The translations under genes were made by a program, and so were the position numbers. Positions 49,544 through 58,489 of a DNA stretch of 64,000 nt are shown here, piece after piece; within the stretch, counting starts at the first letter, position 1; each line of letters starts with the position of its first letter. This DNA is from CALESS01 sp041741455. GTDB lineage: Bacteria; Chloroflexota; Anaerolineae; Anaerolineales; Anaerolineaceae. The stretch covers positions 1-64,000 of the forward strand of contig JBGSJZ010000087.1 in NCBI GenBank assembly GCA_041741455.1, in the 5' to 3' direction. The notes below the pieces were generated by a model. It did no database searches, was not told the DNA's origin, and was given only the letters and a program-made list of their open reading frames with translations.

Positions 49544-50433
49544 TAATGATTCGTTCCCTTCAGATTTTTTATATTAGTTTCTAATTCCAGCTGTCTGGAA
49601 ATAAAAATATCCAATGAAGTAGCAGGTTTGTTTAATAAGTATTCCAAAATCTTTGCATTGCCTTGAAAGCCAAACTTCTCATAATATTCAAACATCATTA
49701 GGAGTGTATTAATTTCAAATTCACCCAGTCCGGAGGAGCGTTCTTGTTCACTCCATCCAGCCCGGTCAATCTCTTTGGCGACTACTGATTTCTGTAATTG
49801 AGTGCAAAGAATGGCCGCAACTTCATCTTGTGAAAGCGATTCGGGACCAGACAATTCATAAATTGCATTCTGGTGACCATCCTCAATTAGGACTTTGGCA
49901 GCAACTTCAGCTACATCCTGTAAATCAACAATACTAATTTTTGCTGATGTGCGGTATGGAACCGGGAAAATCCCTTGTTGCTGGATAGATTGCCAACTAC
50001 CGAGGATGTTTTGCATGTAGGCACAGGGCTGCAGGATTGTAAAATCAAGGCCGGATGTAAAGATTTGTTCTTCCATAAGTAGCTTTTGCCAGTGGTGAGG
50101 CATTGCCTCTATTTGTGGATGTAAAACAGAGTGATAGACAAACCGTTGAACACCGCCTTGGAACGCAAGTGTTAATAATTTCTGCCCAATTACTGCTTCA
50201 TCAGGCGTCATATTCGGGCAAATGTAATAAATCTTGTGGATACCTTCGACGGCGTTTGCGAGAGCGAGCTCATCCCGCAAATCGCCGATCTCGACGTCAT
50301 GTGCACCGAGAGCGAGAAGTGCATTTGCCTGTTGCATATTGTGAACGAATACGCGCACTGGTTCGCTGTGACTCGATAAAGCCTGGAGAATTGCCTTGCC
50401 GGTTTTCCCTGCTGCACCTGTGATTAAAATCAT
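49543..50433 (-). CDS. NmrA-like NAD(P)-binding protein
   Basis: 296 residues. The N-terminus MILITGAAGKTGKAILQAL is a Rossmann-fold nucleotide-binding loop (GAAGKTG), followed by VRVFVHNMQQANALLALGAH as in NmrA/atypical SDR proteins. YHSVLHPQIEAMPHHWQK replaces the usual Tyr-X3-Lys site, so a redox-sensor or isoflavone-reductase-like role is as likely as a dehydrogenase. First gene of a three-gene coupled unit. Confidence 0.82.
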   Translation of the reverse strand: MILITGAAGKTGKAILQALSSHSEPVRVFVHNMQQANALLALGAHDVEIGDLRDELALANAVEGIHKIYYICPNMTPDEAVIGQKLLTLAFQGGVQRFVYHSVLHPQIEAMPHHWQKLLMEEQIFTSGLDFTILQPCAYMQNILGSWQSIQQQGIFPVPYRTSAKISIVDLQDVAEVAAKVLIEDGHQNAIYELSGPESLSQDEVAAILCTQLQKSVVAKEIDRAGWSEQERSSGLGEFEINTLLMMFEYYEKFGFQGNAKILEYLLNKPATSLDIFISRQLELETNIKNLKGTNH

Positions 50434-50477
50434 CTAATATCCTTAGAGATGATCATTATACCTTATGAATAAAGAAG

Positions 50478-50507
50478 CTCCCCGGTGACCATGTGATCAC
50501 CGGGGAA
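50478..50507. terminator. Hairpin terminator downstream of the NCS2 permease
   Basis: TCCCCGGTGA (50479-50488) pairs perfectly with TCACCGGGGA (50497-50506). On the - strand it runs into GCTTCTTTATTC, a moderate U-tract. It separates the permease from the NmrA-like gene. Confidence 0.75.
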
Positions 50508-50564
50508 TTTGCGCCTTTTCCGATATCAACCTGGAAGATTAATATTGCGAAAAGGTATTACTTG

Positions 50565-52022
50565 TTATTGAAGCACATCAGTTTTGCGAATTTTTGGTGC
50601 TTTAAAGATTTGGAAGACTAGATTAATAAGGATGCCCAAAACAGCAGCAGTCGCAATCGCCGGCCAACCAGAGGGGAAGACACCCTTGAGCAGCGGGATC
50701 GGCAGGTTGCCACTATAGCCGATGTTTCCTCCAATACCGACGACCAGGATTAAAGCGCCGAGGGCAAGTTGACCGGGATCGTACAGGTCAACTTTTTCGG
50801 CGATCATCAGTGCAATACCCTGCATGCCAATGACACCAAACAAGTAGATAGCCAGGCCACCGGAGACGGCAGTCGGGATGCTATTAATGGCGTCTTTGAC
50901 TGGTCCGATGAAGCCAAGGATCATGGCGATAACACCGGCAGTGATCAAAACTGTACCGGAGTAATTGCGGGTAATGACCATCAGGGAGTTATTCTCGCCG
51001 TAGTTGGTACCAGCCGTGGAGCCAAAAATCCCATTGATGAGGTCATTCAAACCATCCAGCATCAAGTTGAGGCCGATTAGTTTGCTGAAGCCCAGTTTCT
51101 CGCGGCCCATTTCCTCAGCCAGGTGGTCTACATACAGGCTTATCTGGTAAAGATGGGCAGTGGATTCGGGGATGGTCGCAATGGCCATAACGCCCACACC
51201 AAAAATAACGGAAATAGTAAATTCACTTCCGAAGTTGGGGAATGTCAGCTTTGGAATTGTTAATAAGGCGGTGGAGCCAATTCCGGAGAAATCTACTAAT
51301 CCAAGCGGGATGGAGACAAGGTAGCCCAAGATTGCCGCCAGAAGGATTGGGAGCATTCCAATGAAGCCTTTGCCTTGCAGATAGACAGAGAAGAAGATCG
51401 CGGATAGAAGTGTTACCATTGAAGCCGCGAGCCATTTAAGCTGGAAGGCAGAATCTGGAATACCAATTTCGTTCACAATCAAACTTGGTGTTGATAAAGC
51501 AAAGTTCGTGTTCTGGAAGGCTCCTGACGCCATTTGAAGAGCGGTGTAGCCCAAACCAATACCGATGACACAGGCAACTGAGCCAGTGACGATTGGAGGC
51601 AGGATTTTGTCAAGACTGGCTTTTCCACCTGTAACGCGGATCAGCAGACCTATGAGGATATTGATCACACCGGTGGCAATAAAACCGGTCTGCACGATCG
51701 ATATGGTCGCAGGACTAGCAACCGCACCAACATTTGGTTCGATCTGATATACAACAGCTAACACAGCACCGATATAGCTGAAACTTGAGCCGTAGTACAG
51801 GGGGATGTAGTTGTTGATGGAGAACTTGGAGCCAAGCAGGGCGACGATAGTACCGAAGCCTGTGACTGCCAAAACTGTGGATACATCAAACTTCATGAGG
51901 ATGGCGCACAAAACGGTCGCCGGGAACATGGTTAGCACATGTTGAAACCCGAGCAAGACCATTTTACCGAATGGCGGGGTATCCTGTGGGAGGTACCCCA
52001 TTACTTTTGATTCAGCAGCCAT
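50565..52022 (-). CDS. NCS2-family purine/pyrimidine permease
   Basis: 485 residues, about 12-14 membrane segments. Starts MAAESKVMGYLPQDTPPFGK then LLGFQHVLTMFPATVLCAIL, the usual NCS2 beginning. TIPESTAHLYQISLYVDHLA and NGIFGSTAGTNYGENNSLMV include the substrate-motif region (GxxxxTxYxEN). It should import uracil, xanthine, uric acid or a similar base with protons. It lies downstream of CoxG and a molybdenum hydroxylase, so its substrate is likely the one they oxidise. A palindrome overlaps its promoter region. Confidence 0.9.
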   Translation of the reverse strand: MAAESKVMGYLPQDTPPFGKMVLLGFQHVLTMFPATVLCAILMKFDVSTVLAVTGFGTIVALLGSKFSINNYIPLYYGSSFSYIGAVLAVVYQIEPNVGAVASPATISIVQTGFIATGVINILIGLLIRVTGGKASLDKILPPIVTGSVACVIGIGLGYTALQMASGAFQNTNFALSTPSLIVNEIGIPDSAFQLKWLAASMVTLLSAIFFSVYLQGKGFIGMLPILLAAILGYLVSIPLGLVDFSGIGSTALLTIPKLTFPNFGSEFTISVIFGVGVMAIATIPESTAHLYQISLYVDHLAEEMGREKLGFSKLIGLNLMLDGLNDLINGIFGSTAGTNYGENNSLMVITRNYSGTVLITAGVIAMILGFIGPVKDAINSIPTAVSGGLAIYLFGVIGMQGIALMIAEKVDLYDPGQLALGALILVVGIGGNIGYSGNLPIPLLKGVFPSGWPAIATAAVLGILINLVFQIFKAPKIRKTDVLQ

Positions 52023-52170
52023 AAGTCAAATCCTTCTTTCATGAGATAATGGTTTGGTTCTAATGAAATGACAATCGAGATTTTCCTGTTAGGTTGAGTC
52101 TGTGTTGCACTTTGCTGAGACCCAGTTTGTCTTTCCTCGATAAGCACCTCCAATTTTTAATTATTTCCTA

Positions 52171-52205
52171 ACAAATGGATGTATATATAATACATCATTT
52201 GTCAA
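52171..52205 (-). promoter_or_regulatory. Palindromic operator-like element and -35 upstream of the permease
   Basis: On the - strand TTGACA (52205-52200) is followed by a near-palindrome: ACAAATGGATGTA (52171-52183) against TACATCATTTGT (52191-52202), with an AT-only centre. It lies about 150 bp before the permease start. No -10 at the ideal 16-18 bp is convincing. It could be a repressor site. Confidence 0.55.
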
Positions 52206-52237
52206 GTACATAGATAGAATTTTATCCTACGCACACA

Positions 52238-52861
52238 TTATTTCCTCAACAAAAGAGAGAGGATGAACAAGATCAAAGCGATAGGGATTACATATAAAAG
52301 CATTCGAACTTCTGCTATTTTCATTAAACCCTTAAATTGGTCTTTCGCTACGCTTTTTGCAAACTCTTCGGTGGTAGCGGACTTTACTTCAACTTTTTCG
52401 CCAGTTTCAATTTCTGCCATTTTCGCCTCTAATGTTTTGTCTAAAGTTTCAAACGCGGTTTTAATCATGGATTTGGAAACGCTGTCAATCATTCGCTGCC
52501 CGACGCTGGCCAGAGTGCCGCCAATATTCATATCGCCGGTGTAGGTCAACAGGGTGCTGCCATCAGGCTGTTCGATGAAGTGGACTTTCCCTACACCACG
52601 GACATAACCTGGCGCACCTTTACCGTCCACAGTCAGCGTGCAGCTTTCCGGTGGGACTTCGTCTGTGATGGATAGCACACCTGCAAAAGTACCAGAAACG
52701 GGACCAACCCGCAGGTTTATGGTACCTTCATAATGGGTCTCATCGGTCTTGGTTAATTTCTGCATACCTGGGACGGCAGTTGCAAGGACATTGGGGTCAT
52801 TAATCATTTCATAAACGACCTTGCGGGGACCTTTAAAAATATGTTCACCTTCAATCTTCAT
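52238..52861 (-). CDS. coxG: CoxG-like SRPBCC protein
   Basis: About 207 residues. MKIEGEHIFKGPRKVVYEMI and the following NDPNVLATAVPGMQKL are typical of CoxG (carbon monoxide dehydrogenase subunit G family), and the fold is START/SRPBCC. A C-terminal membrane helix (MLLYVIPIALILFILSLLLR) anchors it. CoxG proteins help recruit or mature molybdenum hydroxylases at the membrane; the hydroxylase genes are directly upstream. ATG 52861 is used, with AAGGAGG upstream. Confidence 0.87.
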   Translation of the reverse strand: MKIEGEHIFKGPRKVVYEMINDPNVLATAVPGMQKLTKTDETHYEGTINLRVGPVSGTFAGVLSITDEVPPESCTLTVDGKGAPGYVRGVGKVHFIEQPDGSTLLTYTGDMNIGGTLASVGQRMIDSVSKSMIKTAFETLDKTLEAKMAEIETGEKVEVKSATTEEFAKSVAKDQFKGLMKIAEVRMLLYVIPIALILFILSLLLRK

Positions 52862-52929
52862 TAGTAACAAGCCTCCTTAGCTTATACATGCATGATCACA
52901 GGATAGATGTGAACGCTACCCTGAAATTG

Positions 52930-55275
52930 CTACTTCTTTGCTGCCTGATAATACTGATATACGACACTCGGGCTGAGATTTGATTCGAGTATCTCCATTG
53001 AAACTTCCGGGAACGCATTTTCGATCGCCTGGGCAAAGGCTGGCGGTACAGGCAAGACACCAGCTTCTCCAACACCTTTCAAACCAAGCGGATTCAAAGG
53101 GCTGCGGGTATGGCCATGTCCTAGTTCCATCTTAGCGGGCATGTCGGTTGCTTGTGGCATCAGATAATCCATGAAAGAGGCTGTTAGTAACTGACCTTCG
53201 GAGTCATAGACAATCTTCTCATAGAAGGCATTGCCAATCCCCATGGAAACAGCACCTTGAATTTGGCCATCCAACAGTAACGGATTAATCACCGTGCCAC
53301 AGTCATGCACAATTACAAACCGTTGGATCTTGACCTTAAACGAAACCGGGTCAACTTCTAAAATAATTGCACCAGCACCAGAACCGGTTGCCCCATGCGG
53401 AGGACCATAATAGGCAGTCGCTTCCAGTCCGGGTTCAACACCGGGTTCAACGGTACCTCGCATTGGGTTTGCCTTTGCGGCTAACTCACCCAGAGAAACT
53501 TTCTTTTCAGGTTGGCCTTTGACACAGACAACCCCTTCACCCAGTTCAATCTGGTCTGCAGGTACACCGAACATCTTACCTGCTGTAACAAAGATTTTTT
53601 CGCGGATCTTCTGGCAGGCCAGATAAGTGGCTGTCCCAACCAATGTGGCGCCGCGGCTGGCAAATGTACCGGCACCCCAGTAGAAGTAGTTTGTATCACC
53701 GGTGATCGTGTGGACATCTTCCATCTTGACTTTCAGTTGCTCAGCGATGATCTGGGCATAGACGGTGAAATGTCCCTGACCCTGGGTGCTGATGCCAGTG
53801 GCAAAGCTGACTTTTCCATTGGTGCCAATAGTGATCTTGGCACCTTCATATGGGCCAACAGAAGTGCCTTCCGTGAAGGTTACAACACCAATACCAAGAT
53901 GTCGGCCTTCTTTGCGAGCCTGGGGTTGAATCTCATTGATGAATTTGTCATATTCGATCATCTCCAGGGCTTTTTCCAGGTTCTGCAGGTAATTACCGCT
54001 ATCCAGAACACCTTCAACAAAATCCTGGCCGATGATCCCGGTTTTAAGCGGGAATTCTTCTGCAACCAGAAGGTTCTTACGCCGGATTTCCACCGGAGAA
54101 ATTCCTAATTCTTTGGCCGCAAAATCCAACATGCGTTCCATCACATGCACACCCTCAGAGCGTCCAGCACCACGCACAGGGGTCACCACCATCTGGTTCG
54201 TAAACACCATGCGGATTTCGGTAGAAAAGTTGGGAACACGGTAATTGCTGACGGTGTGGGTTTGGGTGTTCAGCGGAACGGTCATGCCGTAGGGGTCGTA
54301 AGCGCCGGTGTTGTGATAAAAAACATCCTTGAAACCAAGAATGGTGCCATCTTTCTTGACAGCTAATTCGCTAAAGTGAACTTGATCGCGTTCCGATGTG
54401 GTTGCCAGGAAGTTTTCGCGTCGATCTTCAATCCATTTGATCGGCCGTCTCAATTTTTTCGAAATCCAGGGCAACAAGACGTCGTCTGCCTGCGAACTCA
54501 TCACTTTGGGCCCAAATCCACCACCAATATACGGGGTGATCACCCGAACCTGGTTCTCAACCAGATCCAAATTCCTGGCAATTGAACCTCGCAAGGGCAG
54601 GGGAGCCTGGGTGGTTGACCAGATGGTCAAGTGCTGGTCGCGTTCATCCCAATTCGCAATAAATCCGCGGTTTTCCATGGCTGCGCCAGCATTGTGCTCA
54701 ATCAGCATTCTTTTGCTGATAACTAGGTCAGCATTTTTCCGGGCCTCTTCGTAATTGCCAGCCTGTTGTTTCACCAGGGCAGCCATATTGGAAGGCAGAT
54801 CTTCGTGAACAAGCACGGAAGGATCTTCCCAGGCTTTTTCCAGGTCGCAAACAGCTGGTAGTGGTTCAACCTCAAGGATAATGTCATCAAAGGCATCTTC
54901 AGCAATGTAGCGGGATTCAGCGATAATGACTGCCAGGGGTTCGCCTGAGAAACGTATCTTGCCTTTGGCAATCGGCACCAGTGTACGGGCATTGAACTGT
55001 GCGCCGGCAATGGCGGTGGGAGGTGGGACCTGCAACGGACCGGGCTTCCAGTAATCACCAAAGTCTTCAGCAGTGAAGACAGCCACAACACCTGGACGTT
55101 TGCGAGCTTCAGAAACATCAATCTTCACGATCCTCGCATGAGCGTAATCGCTGCGATAGAAAGCTGCATGCAGCATGCCTGGTAGCTCAATATCGTCAAT
55201 AAATTTTGCTTCGCCTGTGAGCAGGTATTTATCTTCAAGACGAGGGATGGGTTGGCCAAAATATTTTCCAGTCAC
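52930..55275 (-). CDS. Molybdenum hydroxylase, large (Mo-binding) subunit
   Basis: 781 residues of the xanthine dehydrogenase family. GQPIPRLEDKYLLTGEAKFI is the typical start, YIGGGFGPKVMSSQADD binds the pterin cofactor, VVTPVRGAGRSEGVHVMERM is the substrate-side loop, and GVGEAG contains the catalytic Glu737. It lacks the AYRCSFR loop of CO dehydrogenase, so it is not CoxL. It should hydroxylate an N-heterocycle or aldehyde with water. GTG 55275 follows GAGGTGAT. It forms an operon with the FeS and FAD subunits. Confidence 0.9.
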   Translation of the reverse strand: MTGKYFGQPIPRLEDKYLLTGEAKFIDDIELPGMLHAAFYRSDYAHARIVKIDVSEARKRPGVVAVFTAEDFGDYWKPGPLQVPPPTAIAGAQFNARTLVPIAKGKIRFSGEPLAVIIAESRYIAEDAFDDIILEVEPLPAVCDLEKAWEDPSVLVHEDLPSNMAALVKQQAGNYEEARKNADLVISKRMLIEHNAGAAMENRGFIANWDERDQHLTIWSTTQAPLPLRGSIARNLDLVENQVRVITPYIGGGFGPKVMSSQADDVLLPWISKKLRRPIKWIEDRRENFLATTSERDQVHFSELAVKKDGTILGFKDVFYHNTGAYDPYGMTVPLNTQTHTVSNYRVPNFSTEIRMVFTNQMVVTPVRGAGRSEGVHVMERMLDFAAKELGISPVEIRRKNLLVAEEFPLKTGIIGQDFVEGVLDSGNYLQNLEKALEMIEYDKFINEIQPQARKEGRHLGIGVVTFTEGTSVGPYEGAKITIGTNGKVSFATGISTQGQGHFTVYAQIIAEQLKVKMEDVHTITGDTNYFYWGAGTFASRGATLVGTATYLACQKIREKIFVTAGKMFGVPADQIELGEGVVCVKGQPEKKVSLGELAAKANPMRGTVEPGVEPGLEATAYYGPPHGATGSGAGAIILEVDPVSFKVKIQRFVIVHDCGTVINPLLLDGQIQGAVSMGIGNAFYEKIVYDSEGQLLTASFMDYLMPQATDMPAKMELGHGHTRSPLNPLGLKGVGEAGVLPVPPAFAQAIENAFPEVSMEILESNLSPSVVYQYYQAAKK

Positions 55276-55284
55276 AATATCACC

Positions 55285-55773
55285 TCACTCCTTCTTATCC
55301 TGAGACATCTTCTCAGCCGCATCACTGACAGCTTCGATGATTTTCTCATAACCTGTGCACCGGCAGATATTTCCGTCGATGGCTTCACGAATTTCTTCTT
55401 CCGTGGGATGCGGGTTTTCTTCTAGGAACGGAACCAGGTTCATCAGGAAACCCGGGGTGCAGAAACCACATTGCAAGGCATGCTTTTCATGAAAGGATTG
55501 TTGTAAAGGATGCAACGATTCGGTTGTTCCCAGGGATTCCACGGTCTGGATGGCGTGACCGTTGGCCTGGACTGCAAACATCAGGCAGGAGCGAACAGCT
55601 TCTCCATCAAAGAGGATGGTGCAGGCTCCACAAATCCCATGTTCGCAACCAACATGGGTACCCATCAGGCCTAGCTCATGGCGGAGGAAGTCGCTGAGTA
55701 ACAGGCGGGGTTCGACCTGGCGTTCGTAGACTTTCCCATTGACAGTAACAGAAACAGGGGCAAGTTTGCTCAT
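55285..55773 (-). CDS. Molybdenum hydroxylase, 2Fe-2S subunit
   Basis: 162 residues. The first cluster motif CEHGICGACTILFDGEAVRSC is of plant-ferredoxin type; the second is CGFCTPGFLMN with NICRCTGY. It passes electrons from the Mo centre to FAD. ATG 55773 follows GAGGAGG and is one base after the stop of the FAD subunit. The longer open frame upstream overlaps the FAD gene and is rejected. Confidence 0.95.
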   Translation of the reverse strand: MSKLAPVSVTVNGKVYERQVEPRLLLSDFLRHELGLMGTHVGCEHGICGACTILFDGEAVRSCLMFAVQANGHAIQTVESLGTTESLHPLQQSFHEKHALQCGFCTPGFLMNLVPFLEENPHPTEEEIREAIDGNICRCTGYEKIIEAVSDAAEKMSQDKKE

Positions 55774-55774
55774 A

Positions 55775-56656
55775 TTATCCTCCTCTTTTCGCCTGGTCGA
55801 AGGCTTCAGTAAGGGATTGCACGACCAATGCTCTCGTAATACTGCGCCGATAATCTGCGGTTGCATGCAAATCGTTGGCGGGGTCGATCTCTGATTTTAC
55901 AACCTCATCTGCTACGGTTTTCACAGCATCCAAGGAGAATTCTTTGCCAATCAAAATCTCGCCAGCTTTCGCGGACAGTATCGGCATTTCACCGAGGCTT
56001 ATCATAACCAGGCGAACCTCTTTGCAGCGGTTCTGTTCATCCAGGGTCACAACGGAGGCAATGGCAGATTGAGCATAACCACCACTTTGACGCGATATCT
56101 GGACATACTTGGTGCCGGTTTTGGGTGGCTGCGGGTGGATGACAACTTCCACCAACATTTCATCTGGCTCTATGACTGTCATGAAAGGTCCAACGATCAA
56201 ATCCGGGGCATCTACCCAGCGTTCTTTACCCTTGCCTTTGATAAGCACTTTCATGTTCATCACCATTGCAATGCTGGGGAGTTGGCCTGCCGGATCTGCA
56301 TGGGCGATTGCACCACCAAAGGTGCCGCGCCGGCGGATGGGCGGATGGCCAATGAATTTAGCTACCTCAGGCAGCAGAGGGAATCGTTTGGTAACTTCCG
56401 GGCTATTTTCTACCGTGAAGACCCGGGTCATGGTACCAATAGCCAGGCCATTCTCTGCAGTTGGCTTGATATAAGAAAGTTCCGAAATGTTATTTAAGTC
56501 CACCAGCGCGGTAGGCCGGGCCATGCGAAAGTTCATGGCTGGAATCAGGCTTTGTCCACCAGCCAGGACTTTGCCATCATAGCCCAGTTGCGCCAGCGTA
56601 TCCAGCGCTTCGTCGACCGAAGCTGGGGCATAATAGTCAAAATTTACAGGTTTCAT
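55775..56656 (-). CDS. Molybdenum hydroxylase, FAD subunit
   Basis: 293 residues. VLAGGQSLIPAMNFRMARPT is the FAD-pyrophosphate loop, and RRRGTFGGAIAHADPAGQLP the second FAD motif. It hands electrons to the final acceptor. First gene of the FAD-FeS-Mo-CoxG-permease series. A separate terminator upstream shows that it starts a new transcript. GAGGATT (56681-56687) and AATCCTC (56692-56698) form a small inverted repeat in its 5' region. Confidence 0.93.
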   Translation of the reverse strand: MKPVNFDYYAPASVDEALDTLAQLGYDGKVLAGGQSLIPAMNFRMARPTALVDLNNISELSYIKPTAENGLAIGTMTRVFTVENSPEVTKRFPLLPEVAKFIGHPPIRRRGTFGGAIAHADPAGQLPSIAMVMNMKVLIKGKGKERWVDAPDLIVGPFMTVIEPDEMLVEVVIHPQPPKTGTKYVQISRQSGGYAQSAIASVVTLDEQNRCKEVRLVMISLGEMPILSAKAGEILIGKEFSLDAVKTVADEVVKSEIDPANDLHATADYRRSITRALVVQSLTEAFDQAKRGG

Positions 56657-56744
56657 ATAACAGTTACCTCCTCAATTGGTGAGGATTTCTCAATCCTCGA
56701 GGTATTTCACTTACATAATTTTACAAGAGATTTGAATAATAATG

Positions 56745-56787
56745 ACAAAAAACCATCAGGGAATTATTCCCTGATGGTTTTTTTAAA
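56745..56787. terminator. Rho-independent terminator of the cyclase-family gene
   Basis: AAAACCATCAGGGAA (about 56749-56763) pairs with TTCCCTGATGGTTTT (about 56768-56782), with T-runs on both strands. It separates the FdrA-DUF1116-cyclase unit from the molybdenum hydroxylase operon. Confidence 0.92.
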
Positions 56788-56792
56788 GAAAG

Positions 56793-58460
56793 TTATTCTT
56801 TGAAAGCGACGAAACGGCCCCACATCGATTCCGCTTCCATGGCTTTCTGCAGGTAACAGCCAATGTAATAGCGGCCGCTCTTGGCAGTGGCAATAGCGCC
56901 GGCCAGGTTTTCGGCGTGAACAATCTTCTTGGGGAATAGGTTCAGGTGCATATCCTGGTAGAAATCTTTGAGCGGATACAACTGATCCCAGTCCTTGCCG
57001 AAGTCGCGGATCAACTTGGCGTTGGCTTCTGCAAAGGTCTTTGGATGCCAGATGCGCATAATGGTGTTCATTGGATGGTCAGCCGAAACTGCATCCACAC
57101 CGATCCACTTGATTTGCATCTCGATCGCCCAGTGCGAGAAATCAGGTGAAGGACCCGGGTGTTTGACCATGTAACGAAACTCATCTGAATCCTTGCTGAA
57201 CCAACCATACTTGTTCCAACCGGTCTTGATGATGAGAATATCGCCCTTGCGGACTTCCACCTGGTCCATGATCATCTGGGGGGTATAAACACTGGCATCG
57301 CTGACCAGTTCGGAGATATCGGCAATGACGCCAGGGCCAACCCATTCCGAGAGCGGGACCTGACCGATGGTGCGTCCATTGGGGTAGAAGTGCTTCTCGC
57401 CATCCATGTGAGTGGCAATGTGAATGCTGGCATTGCAGATCGAACCATTGCGGCCCATACCGAAGTACTGACCGCCGACACGCTTGGTGTAGGTGACGCT
57501 CAAGGGAACATAGTTCAACCACTGTGGAGTCTGGACGCTGAAGGGCACGGTCATGTCGATCATTTCAGATTTGGCCATAGCCTTGAAGAAATCTTCGTCA
57601 CTCATCCAATCCGGAGCAGTCAGAGCAGCCACGCGAGACCAGGCCGTTTCCACTTCCATATAGGGGATCGGCATGATCTGGATCCAGGCGCGTTTGTTTT
57701 TCACCTTATCAATCTCACCGACAATGGCTTCTGCCAGCACCAGGTGCGCCTTCGGCATTTTGATGTGAGTCATTTCGTAATACTCACCCTGTGGATAGGT
57801 TTCATCCCAAGTTTTGCCGGTCTCAGCTTTTAGTTTGGCTTCTGCCAGCTTGAAGTGATCTTCGTGCCAGCGGCGGACGGGAGTATTCATTGGGTGTTCA
57901 GCCATACCGCAATCCACACCAACGACTTTCAACTTCATGTCGATTGCCCACTGATAGAACGATAGCGAGGGGCCGGGATGGCGCACTAGGAAACCAAATT
58001 CCTTGGATTCAACGCCGCCCTGGGCAAGTTCATTGATCACATCCGGCTGATCCCAGGAATACTTGTGGTAGCCGGTGTTGATGATCAGGATATCGCCTTT
58101 TTTCACATCGGCGCGCTGCATGATCATCTCTGGCGTGTAAATGCTATAGTCAGACACGAGGTCCGAGATGTCCACAATCACACCGGGACCACACAGATCC
58201 TCCAACGGGATATCCGCAATGGCACGCCCGCCGGAATGGAAAGCTCGTTCGCCAACCAGGTGGGTGCCGACAGTGTTGCTCCAGTTCAAAATCTGGCCGT
58301 TAGCGCCCTGACCGCCACCATACGCGCCGGTGACGCGCTTGAAGAAGTGCACTTCCAGCGATTTCTCGTGGGGGTGGGGTGGGGTGAAGATACTGCAATC
58401 CTGAGTCAAGTCATACAGATGGGCTTCACTCATCATCCTGATAAATTCTTCTCGGTTCAT
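56793..58460 (-). CDS. Tandem-fused cyclase-family (kynurenine-formamidase-like) protein
   Basis: 555 residues made of two homologous ~280-residue cyclase-family halves. The second half keeps the metal motif H347-I-A-T-H351-M-D353-G-E-K-H357. In the first half the same line reads S-N-T-V-G-T-H67-L-V-G-E-R-A-F, so the positions of H347, D353 and H357 are Thr63, Val69 and Ala73. Both halves share GPGVIxDISxLVSD and KGDILIIxTG. The family hydrolyses amide/lactam-like bonds with a metal. Probably only the second half is active. ATG 58460 follows GGAGG. It may open a heterocyclic ring or cleave an acylurea. Confidence 0.85.
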   Translation of the reverse strand: MNREEFIRMMSEAHLYDLTQDCSIFTPPHPHEKSLEVHFFKRVTGAYGGGQGANGQILNWSNTVGTHLVGERAFHSGGRAIADIPLEDLCGPGVIVDISDLVSDYSIYTPEMIMQRADVKKGDILIINTGYHKYSWDQPDVINELAQGGVESKEFGFLVRHPGPSLSFYQWAIDMKLKVVGVDCGMAEHPMNTPVRRWHEDHFKLAEAKLKAETGKTWDETYPQGEYYEMTHIKMPKAHLVLAEAIVGEIDKVKNKRAWIQIMPIPYMEVETAWSRVAALTAPDWMSDEDFFKAMAKSEMIDMTVPFSVQTPQWLNYVPLSVTYTKRVGGQYFGMGRNGSICNASIHIATHMDGEKHFYPNGRTIGQVPLSEWVGPGVIADISELVSDASVYTPQMIMDQVEVRKGDILIIKTGWNKYGWFSKDSDEFRYMVKHPGPSPDFSHWAIEMQIKWIGVDAVSADHPMNTIMRIWHPKTFAEANAKLIRDFGKDWDQLYPLKDFYQDMHLNLFPKKIVHAENLAGAIATAKSGRYYIGCYLQKAMEAESMWGRFVAFKE

Positions 58461-58489
58461 CACATCCTCCATCAATAGAGTGAAAAAAA

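Noticed and set aside
52930..55275. Aerobic CO dehydrogenase large subunit (CoxL)
   Set aside because: CoxG is adjacent, but the AYRCSFR active-site loop is missing; the loop VRGAGR fits the broader xanthine dehydrogenase family.
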